Source: Bacillota bacterium
GTDB lineage: Bacteria; Bacillota; UBA4882; UBA8346
Reading direction: 5' to 3'
Assembly: GCA_029974635.1 (NCBI GenBank)
Contig: JARKQY010000023.1
Span: 1 to 64,000, forward strand
Length of the DNA stretch: 64,000 nucleotides
This document shows, one piece after another, positions 44,546 to 53,503 of this stretch. The notes beneath the pieces are model-generated. The model saw only the letters and a list, made by a program, of their open reading frames with translations, did not search any database and was not told the DNA's origin. How positions within the stretch are numbered: position 1 is the stretch's first letter; every line of letters begins with the position of its first letter. Made by a program: the position numbers and the translations under genes.

Positions 44546-45931
44546 CTATTGAAGGGGATGATCTGCCAGATATTCTTTGGCTTTTTTCAGTAACAATTCT
44601 TTATGGTTCAAATTTGGGTCGTCAAGGATAAGATCCGCTAAAAAGTGAAGCAGGATGCCGATGTTAGGGCCGGGTTGCAGCCCCAGTTCTGCCATTAGAT
44701 CATTTCCGTTGATCTGTAAGCGAAGCTTGCTAGAAGTTTGTAGCAAACAAATAATTCTCGCCTCTAAATCCCGCCAGTATTCGTATGTGCGGTAATCCAT
44801 CCTTCCGGTGGCAACGATATCGGCTCGCCGTAATTCAAGTAAATCAGGAATGTACTGCGGTCCTACTTTGGTAATAAAACGGCGAATGGCGCCATCGGAT
44901 GCTTCGTACGGCAGATGAAACATATGCCAGCGGACCAGATTAACGACGGTAATGATCAATTTATTGGGGAAACGCATCCGTTCCAGGATTATCCCGGCTA
45001 ATTCAGCTCCTTGTTGGTCATGGCCATAGAAATGAACCCCGGTTTCGTTAACGAACCGGGTTTTTGGTTTGGCAATATCGTGCAACAGAGCAGCCAGCCG
45101 TAAGTGAAGCGCCGGTTTTATCGTTTCGGTGATGGAGATTATGTGGTCCCATAGTTTGACGGTTTGGGGAAAGCTCCGATCCATCGCACGGCATTCCTCA
45201 AGTTCTGGCAGGAAACACCGGAATAAACTGCTGTGGAATAAGCCGTTTAAACCGAGGCGAACTCGTGGTCCCAATAGGAGTTTGCTAAATTCATCCCGAA
45301 TCCGTTCCATACTTAACGGCAGAGCCCATTCGGCGCAAATCGCTTTTTCTGTCGACCGATGGGGCTTTACATTCAAGGTTGCCAGAAACCGGTAATAACG
45401 AAACATTCGTAACCCGTCTTCGGCGAATCGTTGCCGGGGATCGCCGACAGCCCGAAGAGTCCGATTGTGTATATCGCGTCTGCCTTGAAATACGTCAACC
45501 AGCATCCCGGTGGCGAAATTATAAGCCATTGCGTTGATGGTAAAATCACGTCGCGCTAAGTCCAGTTCAATATTTTTTTCAAAACAGACGGCATCCGGGC
45601 GACGACCATCACTGTAACCCATGTCGGAACGCATGGTGGTGATCTCTGCCGCATGTCCCCCGGCAAATACGGTAATGGTCCCGAAAGGTTTTCCCGTGGG
45701 AAAGGTTTGAATACCTGCCTCTGTAAAAAGGGTCTCTGTCTGTTCAGGAAGAGCGTCTGTCACCAAATCCCAATCCTTTGGGACTTCTCCCCACAATAAA
45801 TCCCGGACCGCCCCGCCGACTAAAAAAGCCTGAAAGTCGTTTTGAATTAACAATTGAGCCAATTCGGACAACCAGGCGGGGATGGATTGAAAATTAGTTT
45901 GGGCGGTGATGTTTAAGGGAAATTCATTCAT
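44546..45931 (-). CDS. cca: CCA-adding tRNA nucleotidyltransferase / poly(A) polymerase family with HD domain
   Basis: A 461-residue enzyme that builds or repairs the CCA end of tRNA. The head domain has L-V-G-G-A-V-R-D-L-L and the metal-binding D-x-D in K-D-W-D-L-V-T; R-R-D-F-T-I-N-A-M-A is also diagnostic. A C-terminal HD phosphohydrolase domain shows L-L-H-D-I-A-K. The stop lies one base from the end of the BON gene on the other strand. The polyferredoxin gene ends 15 bases before its ATG, so both are probably in one transcript. Some Firmicutes split A- and CC-adding enzymes, so A-adding only cannot be excluded. Confidence 0.92.
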   Translation of the reverse strand: MNEFPLNITAQTNFQSIPAWLSELAQLLIQNDFQAFLVGGAVRDLLWGEVPKDWDLVTDALPEQTETLFTEAGIQTFPTGKPFGTITVFAGGHAAEITTMRSDMGYSDGRRPDAVCFEKNIELDLARRDFTINAMAYNFATGMLVDVFQGRRDIHNRTLRAVGDPRQRFAEDGLRMFRYYRFLATLNVKPHRSTEKAICAEWALPLSMERIRDEFSKLLLGPRVRLGLNGLFHSSLFRCFLPELEECRAMDRSFPQTVKLWDHIISITETIKPALHLRLAALLHDIAKPKTRFVNETGVHFYGHDQQGAELAGIILERMRFPNKLIITVVNLVRWHMFHLPYEASDGAIRRFITKVGPQYIPDLLELRRADIVATGRMDYRTYEYWRDLEARIICLLQTSSKLRLQINGNDLMAELGLQPGPNIGILLHFLADLILDDPNLNHKELLLKKAKEYLADHPLQ

Positions 45932-45946
45932 AACCTTGGTAATACC

Positions 45947-47194
45947 TTAACCCGGGAATGAATTATTGTTTTCATTGAGTTCTTTTCCAAAATCGGCATG
46001 ATCGATCCGGAATCCGGTAACCCGGAGCGCTGAGTTACGGCAGTGTTTCTGGCATGAAAAACACTTGATACACTCGGAATTGTCGATGGCCGGCAGATCA
46101 ATTTCAGGATTAAAGGCGGAAATAGCATCCATAGAGCATTCTCCTGAAAGGCATTTTCCACAAAGCATACATTTCTTAGCGTCGGAACGCATCCTAAACA
46201 TTGCTAATTTGGAAGTTATACCTAAAATTGCTCCCAGCGGACAGAAGTATTTACAAAACGGGCGGGATATAAATAATGATACCAGGAGGAACCCGCCTAA
46301 AATAACCAGGGTCATCAAGGGACCGCCAAATGTGAAAAACGTCCGGGTAAGATCATAGTTTTGCCATGTGCTATTCCCGGTATGCCAAGAAAGATATCCA
46401 AGGGCAATCAAGATTATATATTTTATATATTTGAGAACTCTATCCAAAGGTTGGGGTATTACCCGGGTTTCATGTTCCGTATTCAAAAATTCCTGAACAC
46501 CTCCCAGGGGACACAGCCAACCGCAATAGAATCTTCCCCAGAATAACGAAACCGCCACCGGCAGCAAAATCAATATCAGATTTAGCAGCAGTTGATTTTG
46601 GGCAAATACATTAAAGATTGCATGAATCGGATCCGGAGCTCCGCCCAAATAAAATCCGAAAAATATGATGCTCAAAAACAATAATGGCCGGCGCAGATGC
46701 TTTAGTCTGAATAAGTAAAGTAAGATGGCAATGATGAAAAACAAGCACCACATTCCGATGCTTAAAGGAAAAATCGACCAGAATGAATCGTTCAAAGCCA
46801 AAAACTCTTTTAATGAAAGCTCATTTAGTAATACTTTGAATTGTAGCTGCGATTGGGCTTGTGCGTTATCAGTATTGATTGCTTCCGAAATGGAAGTTAA
46901 ATTAACAACGGGTTCAGTGGGTTCTGGGGTTACGACGGCGGAATTAACGATAGTCGATTGTCTTGACGCGAGGGTTGGATTAATAGTCGTTGCCGGAGAC
47001 AAATTCTCAATAGGAGGAGCTGTAGGCTCAATATCAATATTTTCCATCACTGTATCGGGATTTTGCGCATCGCTGGATTCTAAAGCAGCTAAATACAATT
47101 GCGAATGATTGCCGCTAGCAATAGCAAGAAAGGATCCGGTCAAGATTGTTCCGAATGCGGCGAGGAGAACTATAAACAGCAACAACTTTTTCAT
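45947..47194 (-). CDS. Membrane polyferredoxin, NapH/NosR-like 4Fe-4S protein
   Basis: A 415-residue membrane electron-transfer protein. An N-terminal signal/anchor (1-27) is followed by a ~90-residue serine/threonine/proline-rich segment outside the membrane, about five membrane helices (130-320), two C-x-x-x-C-P pairs at the membrane face (F-Y-C-G-W-L-C-P-L-G and C-K-Y-F-C-P-L-G) and two 4Fe-4S motifs (C-M-L-C-G-K-C...C; C-I-K-C-F-S-C-Q-K-H-C). NapH/NosR relatives pass electrons across the membrane to oxidoreductases. AGGGGTGA precedes the ATG. No partner reductase is nearby, so its acceptor is unknown. Confidence 0.85.
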   Translation of the reverse strand: MKKLLLFIVLLAAFGTILTGSFLAIASGNHSQLYLAALESSDAQNPDTVMENIDIEPTAPPIENLSPATTINPTLASRQSTIVNSAVVTPEPTEPVVNLTSISEAINTDNAQAQSQLQFKVLLNELSLKEFLALNDSFWSIFPLSIGMWCLFFIIAILLYLFRLKHLRRPLLFLSIIFFGFYLGGAPDPIHAIFNVFAQNQLLLNLILILLPVAVSLFWGRFYCGWLCPLGGVQEFLNTEHETRVIPQPLDRVLKYIKYIILIALGYLSWHTGNSTWQNYDLTRTFFTFGGPLMTLVILGGFLLVSLFISRPFCKYFCPLGAILGITSKLAMFRMRSDAKKCMLCGKCLSGECSMDAISAFNPEIDLPAIDNSECIKCFSCQKHCRNSALRVTGFRIDHADFGKELNENNNSFPG

Positions 47195-47457
47195 GAAATC
47201 ACCCCTAAATCTATTTCGCTGGCGCCCTTATTTTTTCCTTTTAAATTATTCATCGGTCGGATCTCCGGAAACCTTAGTTTATTTTGAAAAATCCGCTACC
47301 GTAAATGTTTTTCAACCTGCTGGGATTACTGACAGGCATCTTTTCCATCTCCGGCGCATATATAATTATCCTTGAAATATTTGCTTTGAGGATATGTTTG
47401 ATTGTTTATCACTTTTGCGCAGCAAGAAAAAGCCGGTGAAGAAGAAAGTGCTTTTAT

Positions 47458-48420
47458 ATGCGGGGGATTTGGTTGCGGAACAACCATGGGTTGATTTTGG
47501 GGTTAATGCTAATTTTGCTTGGCTTAATTCCGGTTGTATATCTAAAATGGCATGCGACGCTCCCAAGACCGTTCTCCAATATACCTATCACGCTATACTC
47601 CAAGGAGGATGGCAAGGTATACCGGTTGGACTTGGAAAAATATCTAATTGGGGTGGTGGCTGCGGAAATGCCGGCGGAGTTTTCAATGGAGGCCTTAAAA
47701 GCCCAAAGTGTAGCGGCGCGGACTGTAGCCATTCAGCGCTTACCCAGATTTGGTGGCCGTGGTTGCCGGCATTATCGTGGTGCTGATTTTTGCGATGATC
47801 CGGCAGAGAGTCAAGCATGGCTATCTGAGGTCAATTTGCGCCGCAAGTGGGGCGTTGTAAGCTTTTCGAAGTATTATCGGAAAGTAGAGGCGGCGGTGAT
47901 TCAAACCGCCGGAGAAATTATGACATATAACAACCGGCCTATTGATGCCGTATTTCATTCCACCTGCGGGGTGGGTACGGCGGCGGCCAGTGAAGTGTGG
48001 CATTATAACGTACCCTATTTACAAAGCGAGAGTTGTGGCTATGATCTGCGGTCAACCCGTTTGCGTAACAGCTTTATATTCAGCTGGAATCAGTTAACCG
48101 GACTTTTAAAAATACCTGCCGCGACCATACAGAAAATAAGGGTGACCCGTCGTTCGGCAACTGGAAGAGTATTATGGTTGACTATGGGAGATTACGGAAT
48201 GTCGGGTGAAGATTTCCGGAAAACCGTGGGCCTTACATCCACTTGTTTTACTTGGAAAATGACATCCGCCGGAATTTATTTTACAGCAATCGGATATGGC
48301 CACGGAGTTGGAATGTGCCAGTATGGGGCTAACGGTATGGCTTTACAGGGCTTGAAATACCGCCGGATTTTAGGGCATTATTACCGGGGAATCCGGCTTT
48401 GTAAAATAAAATATAAATAA
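47458..48420 (+). CDS. spoIID: Stage II sporulation protein D (SpoIID)
   Basis: A 320-residue lytic transglycosylase of forespore engulfment, which with SpoIIM and SpoIIP trims peptidoglycan. One N-terminal membrane segment (about 10-30), then the SpoIID domain with V-V-A-A-E-M-P-A-E-F (catalytic glutamate), A-L-K-A-Q-S-V-A-A-R-T, cysteines in F-H-S-T-C-G and S-E-S-C-G-Y-D, and G-Y-G-H-G-V-G-M-C-Q-Y-G-A at the end. No strong ribosome site precedes ATG 47458. It begins the conserved block spoIID, spoIIQ-like, spoIIID, mbl; a mother-cell SigE promoter is expected but I did not identify one. Confidence 0.95.
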   Translation: MRGIWLRNNHGLILGLMLILLGLIPVVYLKWHATLPRPFSNIPITLYSKEDGKVYRLDLEKYLIGVVAAEMPAEFSMEALKAQSVAARTVAIQRLPRFGGRGCRHYRGADFCDDPAESQAWLSEVNLRRKWGVVSFSKYYRKVEAAVIQTAGEIMTYNNRPIDAVFHSTCGVGTAAASEVWHYNVPYLQSESCGYDLRSTRLRNSFIFSWNQLTGLLKIPAATIQKIRVTRRSATGRVLWLTMGDYGMSGEDFRKTVGLTSTCFTWKMTSAGIYFTAIGYGHGVGMCQYGANGMALQGLKYRRILGHYYRGIRLCKIKYK

Positions 48421-48571
48421 AACAAAAATTTTTTTTGGATAAATTTGCTTGGATTTGAAAAACTATTACTAAAATCCGGTTTATTCATATTGTAACATAA
48501 TTACAATTATAATTATCCCAAAGATTAAGGATTCATGGATAATTATATTCCGGGAAAATGAGGTGATAGTT

Positions 48572-49303
48572 TTGCCCAAAGAAGCAGCGAAACGCGGTAA
48601 GGGTGAATTTTCAAAGGCGGCTTTTCTTAAAATCACTAAACGCTTCAAAAGCTTCATTAAAAAATTGGTCGTGAGTCTCAAACCATACCTGGCATATAAA
48701 TACTGGCCGGTATATCTTTTGTCGTTTGGCTTGGGATTATATTTATGGGGGCCAAGTCATGGTTGGCAAAAAATCAATAGCTGGAAACTGAATGCGGAGC
48801 GCCAACCCCCAAAAACTTCATCTGTTGAGACGTTGCGTAGCGAATTAAACCGGTTAAAACAACAACTCAAAGCGGAACAACAATTAAAAAAAGTCGAGCC
48901 GGTTTTCGATCCGCGAAGTTTTAGCCGCCCCGCGCTGGGAAAGGTTGTTCAGGGATTTGAGTGGGCTGGTTCGCAAAAAAGCTGGCGGCTTCATCCGGGA
49001 GTTGATATCGGAATCCCGGAGGATAGTAATATCATTGCCGCCGCCGCCGGGAAGATAAGTAAAATTGAAAAAACCGCCGGGGGAAGATTTGCGGTAACTG
49101 TAAATCACGGTTCGGGATGGGAAAGCATCTATTCTGAGTTAGCCGGGATTCTGGTTCGGGAGGGACAAGCTATCATCAAGGGAGTCATTATCGGTACCAG
49201 TAGTCCGGAGGGAGCGCACCTCAAAGCAGCCGGGTTTCACTTTGGGATCTACCATAACGGGCAACCGGTAGATCCCAAGAATATTATCGAGGGCTTATAT
49301 TAG
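48572..49303 (+). CDS. SpoIIQ-like M23-fold protein with degenerate active site
   Basis: A 243-residue membrane protein with one membrane segment (about 45-65), a coiled-coil stretch (L-R-S-E-L-N-R-L-K-Q-Q-L-K) and a LytM/M23 domain. H-P-G-V-D keeps the first metal ligands, but the usual H-L-H-F-E reads G-F-H-F-G and Y-A-H-L reads Y-S-E-L, so metal-dependent endopeptidase activity is doubtful. SpoIIQ of B. subtilis is likewise an inactive M23 protein that zips to SpoIIIAH during engulfment. TTG 48572 lies just after GAGGTGA; a GTG at 48563 overlaps that site. Location right after spoIID fits SpoIIQ. Confidence 0.85.
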   Translation: MPKEAAKRGKGEFSKAAFLKITKRFKSFIKKLVVSLKPYLAYKYWPVYLLSFGLGLYLWGPSHGWQKINSWKLNAERQPPKTSSVETLRSELNRLKQQLKAEQQLKKVEPVFDPRSFSRPALGKVVQGFEWAGSQKSWRLHPGVDIGIPEDSNIIAAAAGKISKIEKTAGGRFAVTVNHGSGWESIYSELAGILVREGQAIIKGVIIGTSSPEGAHLKAAGFHFGIYHNGQPVDPKNIIEGLY

Positions 49304-49441
49304 TTATTACTTGGTCTTTAAAGTTACTTGCCAAATTCGAGTTGAAAATATAATGATATAACTGCCGGATATGCATCTATCCGACATATTCCTTCTGCCC
49401 AAGCCATATACATGTAATAAAAAATCCAGGGGGCGGAGGGA

Positions 49442-49729
49442 TTGAAGGATTATATCCAGAAGCGGGTATTGGATTTGAGTAATTATATTGCGGAACGGAA
49501 AGCAACCGTAAGACAGGCGGCCAAATTTTTTGGAGTTAGCAAGAGTACCGTTCATAAGGATGTAACTGAACGTTTGCCGAATATTAACCGCAACCTTTAC
49601 CGCGAAGTTAAAAGAATTCTCCAAATCAATAAAGCTGAACGGCATATACGAGGTGGAGAGGCGACAAAAAAGAAGTATCAAATACGAGAAATAGCTTTTA
49701 AAAAAGGAGGATATTCCAAAAAGACGTAG
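49442..49729 (+). CDS. spoIIID: Sporulation transcriptional regulator SpoIIID
   Basis: A 95-residue DNA-binding protein of the mother cell that activates and represses genes during sporulation. The helix-turn-helix A-T-V-R-Q-A-A-K-F-F-G-V-S-K-S-T-V-H-K-D (about 21-41) is near identical to the Bacillus protein, followed by L-P-x-I-N-x-x-L and a basic tail. TTG 49442 follows GGGCGGAGGG. It stands between the spoIIQ-like gene and the mreB/mbl gene, the standard order in sporeformers. Confidence 0.96.
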   Translation: MKDYIQKRVLDLSNYIAERKATVRQAAKFFGVSKSTVHKDVTERLPNINRNLYREVKRILQINKAERHIRGGEATKKKYQIREIAFKKGGYSKKT

Positions 49730-49812
49730 AAAATAGAGGTAAAATAGGATATGCGTGTGAATATGCATATTTACTATGTTAATAACGGACCGGATGGTTA
49801 GGGGGCAGTGCT

Positions 49813-50847
49813 TTGAACTGGCGGAATTTAGTTACTGATATTGGAATCGATTTGGGAACAGCTAGTGTATTGGTTTATGTTAAAAAGCGCGGTATTGTTA
49901 TCCGAGAACCTTCCGTTGTAGCGATTCAAAAAGATACCAATAAGGTTTTAGCAGTTGGTGAAGAAGCCCGTCAGATGATTGGCCGAACCCCCGGGAATAT
50001 CGTGGCTATCCGTCCTCTAAAAGATGGTGTTATTGCCGACTACGATGTCACCGAAACCATGTTGAAGTATTTTATCGAAAGGGTATGTCCTAAACCCCGT
50101 TTATTCCGGCCTCAGGTAGTGGCCTGTGTTCCTTCCGGGGTTACCAGCGTTGAAAAAAGAGCTGTATTGGAAGCAGCTATGCAGGCAGGTGCCAAAAGAA
50201 CCTATTTAATCGAGGAACCAATGGCGGCGGCTATTGGAGCAGGATTAAGTATTACCGAAGCCAGCGGTAATATGGTGGTTGACATCGGCGGGGGCACTAC
50301 GGATGTAGCTATTATTTCCCTGGGTGGAATTGTGGTCAGCGAGTCCTTGCGGGTCGGCGGGGATAAGTTTGATGAAGCCATCATCCGGTATATTAAGAAA
50401 ATGTACAATATGATGGTAGGGGAACGAACCGCTGAAGATATTAAAATCCAAATCGGTTCGGCATATCCCGAAGGGGAAGGAAAATCCATGGAAATCCGGG
50501 GACGGGACTTGGTAACCGGGCTTCCCCGCACTATAAAATTTACTTCTACCGATACTTTCCAGGCTTTGTCGGAGCCGATAACCACCATTATTGACGGTAT
50601 CAAATCAGTTCTGGAAAGAACACCTCCCGAATTGGCCTCCGATATCGTAGATAAGGGAATGGTTTTAACCGGAGGGGGATCGTTATTACACGGATTTACC
50701 AGGTTGTTGTCGGAAGAAACCGGTATCCCGATTCATTTGGCCGAAGATCCGTTATCGTGTGTCGCGTTAGGAACAGGGAAAATTTTAGAGAATGAAAACT
50801 TTGACACTATTCGTAACAGTCTGATTGTTGGCAGTCGTTCCATGTGA
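49813..50847 (+). CDS. mbl: Rod-shape actin homologue MreB/Mbl
   Basis: A 344-residue bacterial actin that guides lateral wall synthesis. Actin-fold ATP motifs are visible: D-I-G-I-D-L-G-T-A (phosphate 1), [10 protein letters not shown] (phosphate 2) and L-T-G-G-G-S-L-L (adenosine). [12 protein letters not shown] is a family signature. The start is TTG 49813 behind GGGGGCAG. Because it follows spoIIID, it corresponds in position to mbl; sequence alone does not separate MreB, Mbl and MreBH. A hairpin-forming repeat lies 50 bases after the stop. Confidence 0.95.
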   Translation: MNWRNLVTDIGIDLGTASVLVYVKKRGIVIREPSVVAIQKDTNKVLAVGEEARQMIGRTPGNIVAIRPLKDGVIADYDVTETMLKYFIERVCPKPRLFRPQVVACVPSGVTSVEKRAVLEAAMQAGAKRTYLIEEPMAAAIGAGLSITEASGNMVVDIGGGTTDVAIISLGGIVVSESLRVGGDKFDEAIIRYIKKMYNMMVGERTAEDIKIQIGSAYPEGEGKSMEIRGRDLVTGLPRTIKFTSTDTFQALSEPITTIIDGIKSVLERTPPELASDIVDKGMVLTGGGSLLHGFTRLLSEETGIPIHLAEDPLSCVALGTGKILENENFDTIRNSLIVGSRSM

Positions 50848-50897
50848 TACATAGATAAAAGTGTGAAGTTTGAAAAGAAAAAGGATTTATTAATTGG

Positions 50898-51012
50898 GGC
50901 TGTCCCAAAAGGTATTTTAAACGACGATGCTATACAATATATAGGTTTGCAATTGTCTGGGGATGCTATATATTGTATAGCATTTCGGATTCAAAGTACT
51001 TTTTAGACAGCC
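50898..51012 (+). repeat. MITE-like hairpin repeat, copy 1
   Basis: 115 bases with imperfect terminal inverted repeats GGCTGTCCCAAAAGGTA and TACTTTTTAGACAGCC. A perfect 18 bp inner stem (50927-50944 with 50966-50983) surrounds a 21-base loop. A second copy in the same orientation lies at 56952-57062. The ends resemble those of IS1182-type elements; no coding capacity. Confidence 0.88.
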
Positions 51013-51149
51013 ACGTTGTTTTTTATGAAAGAAGTCTTGCCTTGAACTCAAGGTTAAGTTTCATATGTTGCATCTACTTATTGTCATTTCCCAATGGTCA
51101 TGTTATAATTTCATTATTATTAAATTGTCGGTCATATTTGAATAACCAT

Positions 51150-51430
51150 GAAGAGGAAAAGTAAGGATTGATGCGGTAGGAAGCGAGCCCCGGGGGGTGG
51201 AAGGGGGTTTACCGTTTAATTCTGAAGTTCGCCTTGGAGTTGCCGTCTGAATCCGTTGGTCCTTTGTATATCCCCGGCGGTAGTAGGCCAGGCCGGAGTC
51301 TCCTTCCGTTATCTATGGAGCAACCCTAACTTTTGGTTGTGGTTGTCATGAGTTGGACCAAAGATGGTCAATTGGAGTGGTACCGCGAAATTAACCTTTC
51401 GTCTCTTATAGGGATGAAAGGTTTTGTTTT
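51150..51430 (+). ncRNA. T-box leader upstream of the phenylacetate-CoA ligase gene
   Basis: The T-box sequence GGAGTGGTACCGCGAA lies at 51374-51389. It is followed by a terminator, AACCTTTCGTCTC (51393-51405) with GGGATGAAAGGTT (51411-51423), then TTGTTTTT. A CAACC/GGTTG hairpin (about 51321-51339) fits stem III, and a GC-rich region from about 51150 fits stem I. Uncharged tRNA should prevent termination and turn on the genes behind. The specifier codon is not resolved; TTC at 51228-51230 is one candidate. By the downstream genes, an aromatic amino acid is likely. Confidence 0.85.
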
Positions 51431-51554
51431 TGGAGGTGGTTATCTTTTTTATAATTTGCGTTCTCTTGATTTAACTGGAAGTCTAGCCGGTTCAAAAGTG
51501 GGTTTTAGTTTTTAGAATATTTTTTAATGTTTGGATTTTAAAGGAGGAATTTTA

Positions 51555-52859
51555 ATGTGGAATCGTGAAATGGAAACTATACCACGGCCGCAGTTGGAAA
51601 AGATTCAAGCCGAAAGACTGCGGAAGACTGTTGAGAGGGTCTATAATAATGTGCCATTTTACCGCCGGAAGCTGGATGCGGCCAATATTAAGCCCGAAGA
51701 TATACAAACCGTCAAAGACTTAGAGCGCTTGCCCTTCACAACCAAGCAGGATTTGCGGGATAATTACCCCTTCGGGCTGTTTGCCGTTCCCCGGGAAGAA
51801 GTGGTCCGAGTCCATGCTTCCTCCGGAACTACCGGTAAAATGACTGTGGTGGGATACACCCGGAATGATATCGGAACTTGGTCCGAAGTCATGGCCCGGA
51901 CTCTCGGGTGCGGTAATGTAACCGAAAAGGATATCATCCAGGTTGCTTATGGGTATGGTTTGTTTACCGGCGGTTTGGGAGCGCATTATGGCGCTGAAAG
52001 AGTGGGCGCAATGGTGGTGCCCATTTCCGGAGGGAATACCAAACGCCAATTACAAGTAATGGTAGATTTTAATGTAACGGCCCTTGCATGCACGCCTTCT
52101 TACGCATTATATTTTACGGAAACAGCCGCTGAAGAAGGTATTGATATCCGGAGCCTGCCGTTGCGGGTCGGATTCTTCGGAGCTGAGCCCTGGTCGCATA
52201 ATATGCGGAAAGAAATTGAAGAAAAGATGAATATTAAAGCCATTGATATATATGGCTTGAGTGAAATCATAGGCCCCGGTGTTTCCAGTGAGTGTTTGGA
52301 GCAAGACGGGCTGCATGTTTGGGAAGATCATTTTATGGTGGAGATTATTGATCCTAACACCGGCCAAGTTGTGCCGTACGGTGAAAAAGGTGAGCTTGTT
52401 TTCACCTGCATTTCCAAAGAGGCGCTGCCTTTAATCCGTTATCGAACTAGAGATATCAGTATTTTATATCCGGATGTTTGCCGTTGCGGCAGGACCCATA
52501 AACGAATGAACCGGGTGATGGGGCGTACCGACGATATGTTAATCATTCGCGGCGTCAATGTATTCCCTTCCCAGATTGAGAGCGTATTATTGGAAATCGG
52601 CGAGACCGAACCCCATTATCAGCTCATCGTTGATCGGGAAGGAAATCTGGATGATCTGGAGATTTGGGTCGAGGTATCCGAGAAGATCTTCTCGGATGAG
52701 ATCAAAAAAATGGAGGAATTAGAAAACAAGATTAAAAAGGAAATATTGAGTATCCTGGGTATCTCCGCCCGGATTAAGCTGGTTGAACCGAAAACCATTG
52801 CCCGCAGTGAAGGAAAGGCAAAAAGGGTGATTGACCGCCGGGATGTGTATACCAAATAA
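51555..52859 (+). CDS. Phenylacetate-CoA ligase family protein (PaaK-like)
   Basis: A 434-residue adenylate-forming enzyme that makes aryl-acetyl-CoA from acid, ATP and CoA. The phosphate-binding loop is H-A-S-S-G-T-T-G-K (about 88-96), and the C-terminal part has Y-R-T-R-D and [18 protein letters not shown]. Length fits the family (about 430-440). AAGGAGGAATTTTA precedes the ATG. The T-box leader and the ACT-domain gene after it link it to aromatic amino acid metabolism, such as recovering arylacetates made in fermentation for synthesis of Phe, Tyr or Trp, as inferred for similar anaerobe operons where iorAB genes may accompany it. Confidence 0.93.
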   Translation: MWNREMETIPRPQLEKIQAERLRKTVERVYNNVPFYRRKLDAANIKPEDIQTVKDLERLPFTTKQDLRDNYPFGLFAVPREEVVRVHASSGTTGKMTVVGYTRNDIGTWSEVMARTLGCGNVTEKDIIQVAYGYGLFTGGLGAHYGAERVGAMVVPISGGNTKRQLQVMVDFNVTALACTPSYALYFTETAAEEGIDIRSLPLRVGFFGAEPWSHNMRKEIEEKMNIKAIDIYGLSEIIGPGVSSECLEQDGLHVWEDHFMVEIIDPNTGQVVPYGEKGELVFTCISKEALPLIRYRTRDISILYPDVCRCGRTHKRMNRVMGRTDDMLIIRGVNVFPSQIESVLLEIGETEPHYQLIVDREGNLDDLEIWVEVSEKIFSDEIKKMEELENKIKKEILSILGISARIKLVEPKTIARSEGKAKRVIDRRDVYTK

Positions 52860-52880
52860 TAACAAAGATAGGGGGAATTT

Positions 52881-53315
52881 ATGATGAAGGTAAAACAAAT
52901 CTCCGTTTTTTTAGAGAACAAATCCGGCAGGTTGGCCACGGTTACCAGAGTATTGGGAGATAACGGCATAAATATCCGGGCTCTTTCCATTGCGGATACC
53001 GCAGATTTTGGGATTCTTCGTTTAATCGTGAACGATCCGGATAAAGCCTGGCAAATCCTTAAGAATAATGAGTTTACAGTGAGCGAGACCGAAATCATCG
53101 CGGTACAGGTCCCCGATAAACCGGGAGGACTGGCAAGTATCCTGGAAACATTAGAAAAATCTAAGATTAATATTGAATATATGTATGCTTTTGTTGGAAA
53201 ATCAGGGGAGAACGCGGTAGTTGTATTCCGGGTTGAGGAGATTGACCGGGCGATTACCTTCCTGCAAGAGAATGGGATCCGGTTGCTGACCGGGAAAGAG
53301 GTTTATACGTTTTAA
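52881..53315 (+). CDS. Protein with two ACT domains
   Basis: A 144-residue cytoplasmic protein made of two ACT domains (about 2-70 and 72-140), small ligand-binding folds that usually sense amino acids. The repeats start [15 protein letters not shown] and [13 protein letters not shown], both with the glycine-containing loop that binds ligand. It lies 21 bases after the ligase gene with GGGGG before the start (ATG 52881 or 52884). Proteins of this type commonly accompany PaaK genes in anaerobes; an amino acid sensing role in the same T-box operon is likely. Confidence 0.9.
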   Translation: MMKVKQISVFLENKSGRLATVTRVLGDNGINIRALSIADTADFGILRLIVNDPDKAWQILKNNEFTVSETEIIAVQVPDKPGGLASILETLEKSKINIEYMYAFVGKSGENAVVVFRVEEIDRAITFLQENGIRLLTGKEVYTF

Positions 53316-53368
53316 AGGCGAAATTTTTCCGTAGATAGACGGGTCAATTTTTAATTTTATAACACTTT

Positions 53369-53434
53369 AAACTTCATAAGACGGTTCCCCTCTCAAAATT
53401 GGGTGTTCCAAAATAAAAAAACCTTATGAAGTTT
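53369..53434. promoter_or_regulatory. Wide 12 bp inverted repeat before chemoreceptor-like gene
   Basis: AAACTTCATAAG (53369-53380) and CTTATGAAGTTT (53423-53434) match perfectly across 42 bases, 70 bases before the start at 53504. It may be an operator pair or a transcript hairpin. No T run follows, so it is not a standard terminator. Confidence 0.45.
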
Positions 53435-53503
53435 ATTGTTTTTGCCGAAAAAAGTAGTAATGTGGTACGCAAGTTTTTTAGTCACAGGGAGGAGAGCAGG
53501 TTA

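Noticed and set aside
47394..47786. 130-codon frame overlapping the start of spoIID
   Set aside because: It overlaps the well-supported spoIID frame and shows no family features.
51333..51515. 60-codon open frame over the T-box region
   Set aside because: It covers the T-box and its terminator, whose motifs are unmistakable; the frame is a by-product.
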